Below are positions 31,439 to 33,890 of a DNA stretch of 33,890 bases, piece by piece. A program made the translations under genes and the position numbers. The notes under the pieces were generated by a model. The model was given only the letters and a program-made list of their open reading frames with translations. It was not told where the DNA came from and made no database searches. Every line of letters starts with the position of its first letter. The first letter of the stretch is position 1. The stretch lies in NCBI GenBank assembly GCA_000434115.1, contig FR894009.1, positions 18,027 through 51,916 of the forward strand, in the 5' to 3' direction. The stretch is from Roseburia sp. CAG:309. GTDB taxonomy: Bacteria > Bacillota > Clostridia > Lachnospirales > Lachnospiraceae.

Positions 31439-32554
31439 ATGCAACACAAAAAACTTATGGGGATTGTAGCTTTGCTGACGTGTCTTACGTTAGTGGCGCC
31501 GACAGTGACGATTGAGGCAGCGACAACAATCTACAACAACCAGACTGGTACGCAGGATGGGTACAATTATGAATTGTGGAAAGATTATGGGACCACAAGC
31601 ATGACCCTGAATGGAGGGGGAACCTTCAGCTGCCAGTGGAGCAACATTGGAAATGCGTTATTCCGTAAAGGAAAGAAATTCGACGCGACAAAGACGTATT
31701 CGCAGCTTGGCAATATCACGATTGACTACGGCTGCAACTACCAGCCAAACGGAAACTCTTACCTCTGTGTATATGGCTGGTCAAAGAGTCCGCTTGTGGA
31801 ATTCTACATCGTAGACAGCTGGGGAACCTGGCGTCCACCGGGAGGAACTTCCAAAGGACAGATTTACGTAGATGGCGGAACGTATGATGTGTACGAGACA
31901 ACTCGTGTAAATCAGCCATCCATCGAAGGAAACACGACCTTCAAACAGTATTGGAGTGTACGTACAAGCAAACGTACGAGCGGAACGATTTCCGTGACAG
32001 AACATTTTAAAGCTTGGGCGAACAAAGGCATGAGCCTCGGAAAGATCTATGAAGCGGCTTTGAATATCGAAGGATATCAGAGCAGCGGAAGTGCCAATGT
32101 GTATAAGAATAATATGACCATCGGCGGAAGTTCCGGCGGATCGAGCAGTTCCGGAAACTCCGGCTCAGGCAGTTCGGGAAGCACAAGTTCAAGCACGAAC
32201 AGGAAAGAGTGCGAAAGCATGACACTTGGAGGCAGTTATGCCGGAAGGATCAATTCTCCATTTAGTGGAGTAGCTCTTTATGCAAATGGGGATAATTGCA
32301 AATTTACCCAGTATTTTGCTTACGGCACACACAGTTTCTCTCTTCGCGGCTGTTCGAACAACGATAAAATGGCAAAAGTAGATTTGTACATCGGCGGTAC
32401 AAAGAAAGGTACTTTTTACTATGGCGGAAGTTATCCTGCCGTATACACGATCAATAATGTAAGCCACGGAACAGGAAACCAGGAGATTAAACTGGTATGC
32501 TCCGAGGACAATGGTACATGGGATGCTTATGTAGACTATCTTACATGGCAATAA
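31439..32554 (+). CDS. Secreted GH11 endo-xylanase with C-terminal CBM36
   Basis: The 371-residue product has a signal peptide (cut near residue 28), a GH11 beta-jelly-roll (about 30-228) and a Ser/Gly linker (about 230-253). A CBM36-like module (258-371) carries SPFSGVALYAN and NNVSHGTGNQEI. The catalytic residues are Glu121 (nucleophile, in SPLVEFYIVDSWG) and Glu188 (acid/base, in VTEHFKAW). GH11 enzymes cut unsubstituted xylan; CBM36 binds xylan in a calcium-dependent way. A weak promoter (TGTACT-17-TATTCT, 31385-31413) may serve it, and AAAGGAGG precedes the ATG. Substitutions are high in Gly/Ser/Tyr, as in secreted enzymes. It forms its own unit, away from the GH10/GH115 cluster. Confidence 0.96.
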   Translation: MQHKKLMGIVALLTCLTLVAPTVTIEAATTIYNNQTGTQDGYNYELWKDYGTTSMTLNGGGTFSCQWSNIGNALFRKGKKFDATKTYSQLGNITIDYGCNYQPNGNSYLCVYGWSKSPLVEFYIVDSWGTWRPPGGTSKGQIYVDGGTYDVYETTRVNQPSIEGNTTFKQYWSVRTSKRTSGTISVTEHFKAWANKGMSLGKIYEAALNIEGYQSSGSANVYKNNMTIGGSSGGSSSSGNSGSGSSGSTSSSTNRKECESMTLGGSYAGRINSPFSGVALYANGDNCKFTQYFAYGTHSFSLRGCSNNDKMAKVDLYIGGTKKGTFYYGGSYPAVYTINNVSHGTGNQEIKLVCSEDNGTWDAYVDYLTWQ

Positions 32555-32602
32555 AGGGAATCAATGGGTGCCCTGTTATCGGGCTTCCCTCATAGAATAA
32601 AC

Positions 32603-32649
32603 AACTCTGCCTGCGGCAAATAATCTACCGGCTGCGGGCAGAGTTTTTT
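32603..32649 (+). terminator. Rho-independent terminator after the GH11 gene
   Basis: AACTCTGCCTGC pairs with GCGGGCAGAGTT (12 pairs with one G-U) around a partly paired 19-base loop, followed by six T. A smaller hairpin with arms GCCC/GGGC and GGGAA/TTCCC lies just before it (32556-32589). Confidence 0.9.
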
Positions 32650-32696
32650 GTATTACTGCTTTCATATCCGAAAGCACCTGAACATAGCTTTTCCAG

Positions 32697-32725
32697 TAGA
32701 CAAAGTGTGTGAAAAATGTTATAAT
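32697..32725 (+). promoter_or_regulatory. Promoter for guaA
   Basis: TAGACA (32697-32702) and a perfect TATAAT (32720-32725) are 17 bases apart. Transcription would begin about 40 bases before the TTG start. There is no room for a purine riboswitch in this leader. Confidence 0.8.
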
Positions 32726-32770
32726 TTTTAAATATATGAAACAAGCAATGATCAGAAGGAGGAAATAACG

Positions 32771-33890
32771 TTGAATAAAGAACTCGTTATTGTGCTTGAT
32801 TTTGGCGGCCAGTATAATCAGCTGATTGCCAGACGTGTCCGAGAGTGTCATGTATACTGCGAAGTGCATCCGTACACCCTTGGAATCGATAAGATCAAGG
32901 AAATGAACCCGAAAGGGATTATATTTACCGGTGGACCAAACAGTGTATATGCAGAAGAATCCCCACGTTATCAGAAAGAAATTTTTGAACTTGGTATCCC
33001 GATTCTCGGAATCTGCTATGGTTCCCAGTTGATGGCATATACGCTCGGTGGAACAGTGGAGACAGCACCTGTCAGCGAATACGGAAAGACAGAAGTCAAA
33101 GTGGACAAGTCGTCTCTTTTATTTGGCGATGTCGAAGAAAAGACAATCTGCTGGATGAGCCACACCGATTATATCGCAAAGGCACCGGAAGGCTTTACTA
33201 TCAGTGCGACGACACCTGTATGCCCGGTAGCAGCAATGGAAATGCCTGAGAAAAAACTTTATGCAACGCAATTTCATCCCGAAGTTCTTCATACTCAGGA
33301 AGGTGTGAAGATGCTTTCCAATTTTGTATACAAAGTCTGCGGCTGCAGCGGCGACTGGAAAATGTCTTCTTTCGTAGAAGATACCATCCGTTCCATCCGT
33401 GAAAAGGTTGGCGACGGCAAAGTGCTCTGTGCTCTTTCCGGTGGGGTCGACTCTTCCGTGGCAGCAGTCCTTCTTTCAAAGGCAATCGGAAAACAGCTGA
33501 CTTGCGTCTTTGTTGATCAGGGACTTCTGCGCAAAAATGAAGGAGACGAAGTCGAAGCTGTATTCGGCCCGGACGGTCCATACGACCTGAACTTTATCCG
33601 TGTCAACTGCCAGGAACGTTTCTATGAAAAACTTGCCGGTGTCAGTGAACCGGAAGCAAAACGTAAAATCATCGGCGAAGAGTTTATCCGAGTTTTCGAA
33701 GAGGAAGCAAAGAAAATCGGAGCTGTCGATTTCTTAGTACAGGGAACGATTTACCCGGACGTGATCGAATCCGGTCTCGGTAAATCCGCAGTCATCAAGT
33801 CCCACCACAATGTCGGTGGTCTCCCGGACTGCGTTGATTTCAAAGAAATCATCGAACCTCTCCGTCTCCTTTTCAAGGACGAAGTTCGTA
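32771..33890 (+). CDS. guaA: GMP synthase (glutamine-hydrolysing), 3' end cut by the window
   Basis: Translation starts at TTG 32771, 8 bases after AAGGAGG; there is no suitable ATG near it. The visible 373 codons include the class I glutaminase domain: GICYGSQLM with catalytic Cys82, and the His169-Glu171 pair in QFHPEV. The ATP-pyrophosphatase domain has the PP-loop SGGVDSS (about 223-229), followed by VDQGLLRKNEG and QGTIYPDVIESG. GuaA makes GMP from XMP. The open frame runs to the last base of the window, so the dimerisation domain lies beyond it. It has its own promoter after the GH11 terminator. Confidence 0.96.
   Translation, partial: MNKELVIVLDFGGQYNQLIARRVRECHVYCEVHPYTLGIDKIKEMNPKGIIFTGGPNSVYAEESPRYQKEIFELGIPILGICYGSQLMAYTLGGTVETAPVSEYGKTEVKVDKSSLLFGDVEEKTICWMSHTDYIAKAPEGFTISATTPVCPVAAMEMPEKKLYATQFHPEVLHTQEGVKMLSNFVYKVCGCSGDWKMSSFVEDTIRSIREKVGDGKVLCALSGGVDSSVAAVLLSKAIGKQLTCVFVDQGLLRKNEGDEVEAVFGPDGPYDLNFIRVNCQERFYEKLAGVSEPEAKRKIIGEEFIRVFEEEAKKIGAVDFLVQGTIYPDVIESGLGKSAVIKSHHNVGGLPDCVDFKEIIEPLRLLFKDEVR

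Noticed and set aside
1..33890. Mobile elements, prophage, defence systems, tRNA or rRNA genes
   Set aside because: No transposase, integrase, phage or defence gene and no cloverleaf-like sequence was seen; gene content is core or carbohydrate-related throughout.

Overview
This window is chromosomal DNA from a Gram-positive, anaerobic Clostridia, most likely a plant-fibre-degrading gut or rumen member of the Lachnospiraceae. The evidence is the moderate GC content with AGGAGG-type ribosome binding sites, the gene order hprK-glcK-murB-rapZ-whiA-HPr-like-dnaE-pfkA, a HydG [FeFe]-hydrogenase maturase, a DUF6465-type Lys/Ala-rich protein and several xylan-degrading enzymes. The species call is inference. 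I saw no tRNA, rRNA, CRISPR array, insertion sequence or phage gene, and coding density is high.

Layout. (1) 1-2245: the end of an FtsX-type permease and two MacB/LolD-type ATPases, the second carrying a C-terminal AbrB-like domain. (2) 2226-3166: a membrane-anchored polysaccharide deacetylase with its own promoter. (3) 3271-13302: a tightly spaced same-strand run of uxaC, GH115 alpha-glucuronidase (frameshifted near its 3' end), GH10 xylanase, potABCD-type polyamine transporter and an FMN reductase. (4) 13310-22844: a clear promoter, then hprK, ROK glucokinase, murB, rapZ, whiA, a Crh-like HPr, dnaE and pfkA. pfkA has its own promoter inside the end of dnaE and a strong terminator. (5) 22951-24054: a divergent pair, a small acidic membrane protein (-) and a basic DUF6465-type protein (+). 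(6) 24077-25998: a promoter, a short structured leader with its own terminator, a TM1266-type ACT regulator and hydG. (7) 26083-27048 (-): KDPG aldolase fused to a VOC-like domain. (8) 27115-30052: a hypothetical gene, truA, a small hypothetical gene and an M18 aminopeptidase. (9) 30070-31325: a membrane-anchored pseudokinase. (10) 31439-32649: a secreted GH11-CBM36 xylanase. (11) 32697-33890: guaA, cut by the window end.

How the genes fit together. GH11 and GH10 cut the xylan backbone, GH115 releases (methyl)glucuronic acid, UxaC isomerises glucuronate, and the KDPG aldolase would supply the last step of the same hexuronate pathway. HprK, the Crh-like protein, glucokinase and phosphofructokinase form a sugar-sensing and glycolysis block. 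The items I would look at first are the leader RNA before the hydG pair (24106-24217), the pseudokinase (30135-31325), the ATPase-AbrB fusion (1241-2245), the GH115 frameshift (7389-7392) and the HPr-like protein without the normal phosphorylation site.
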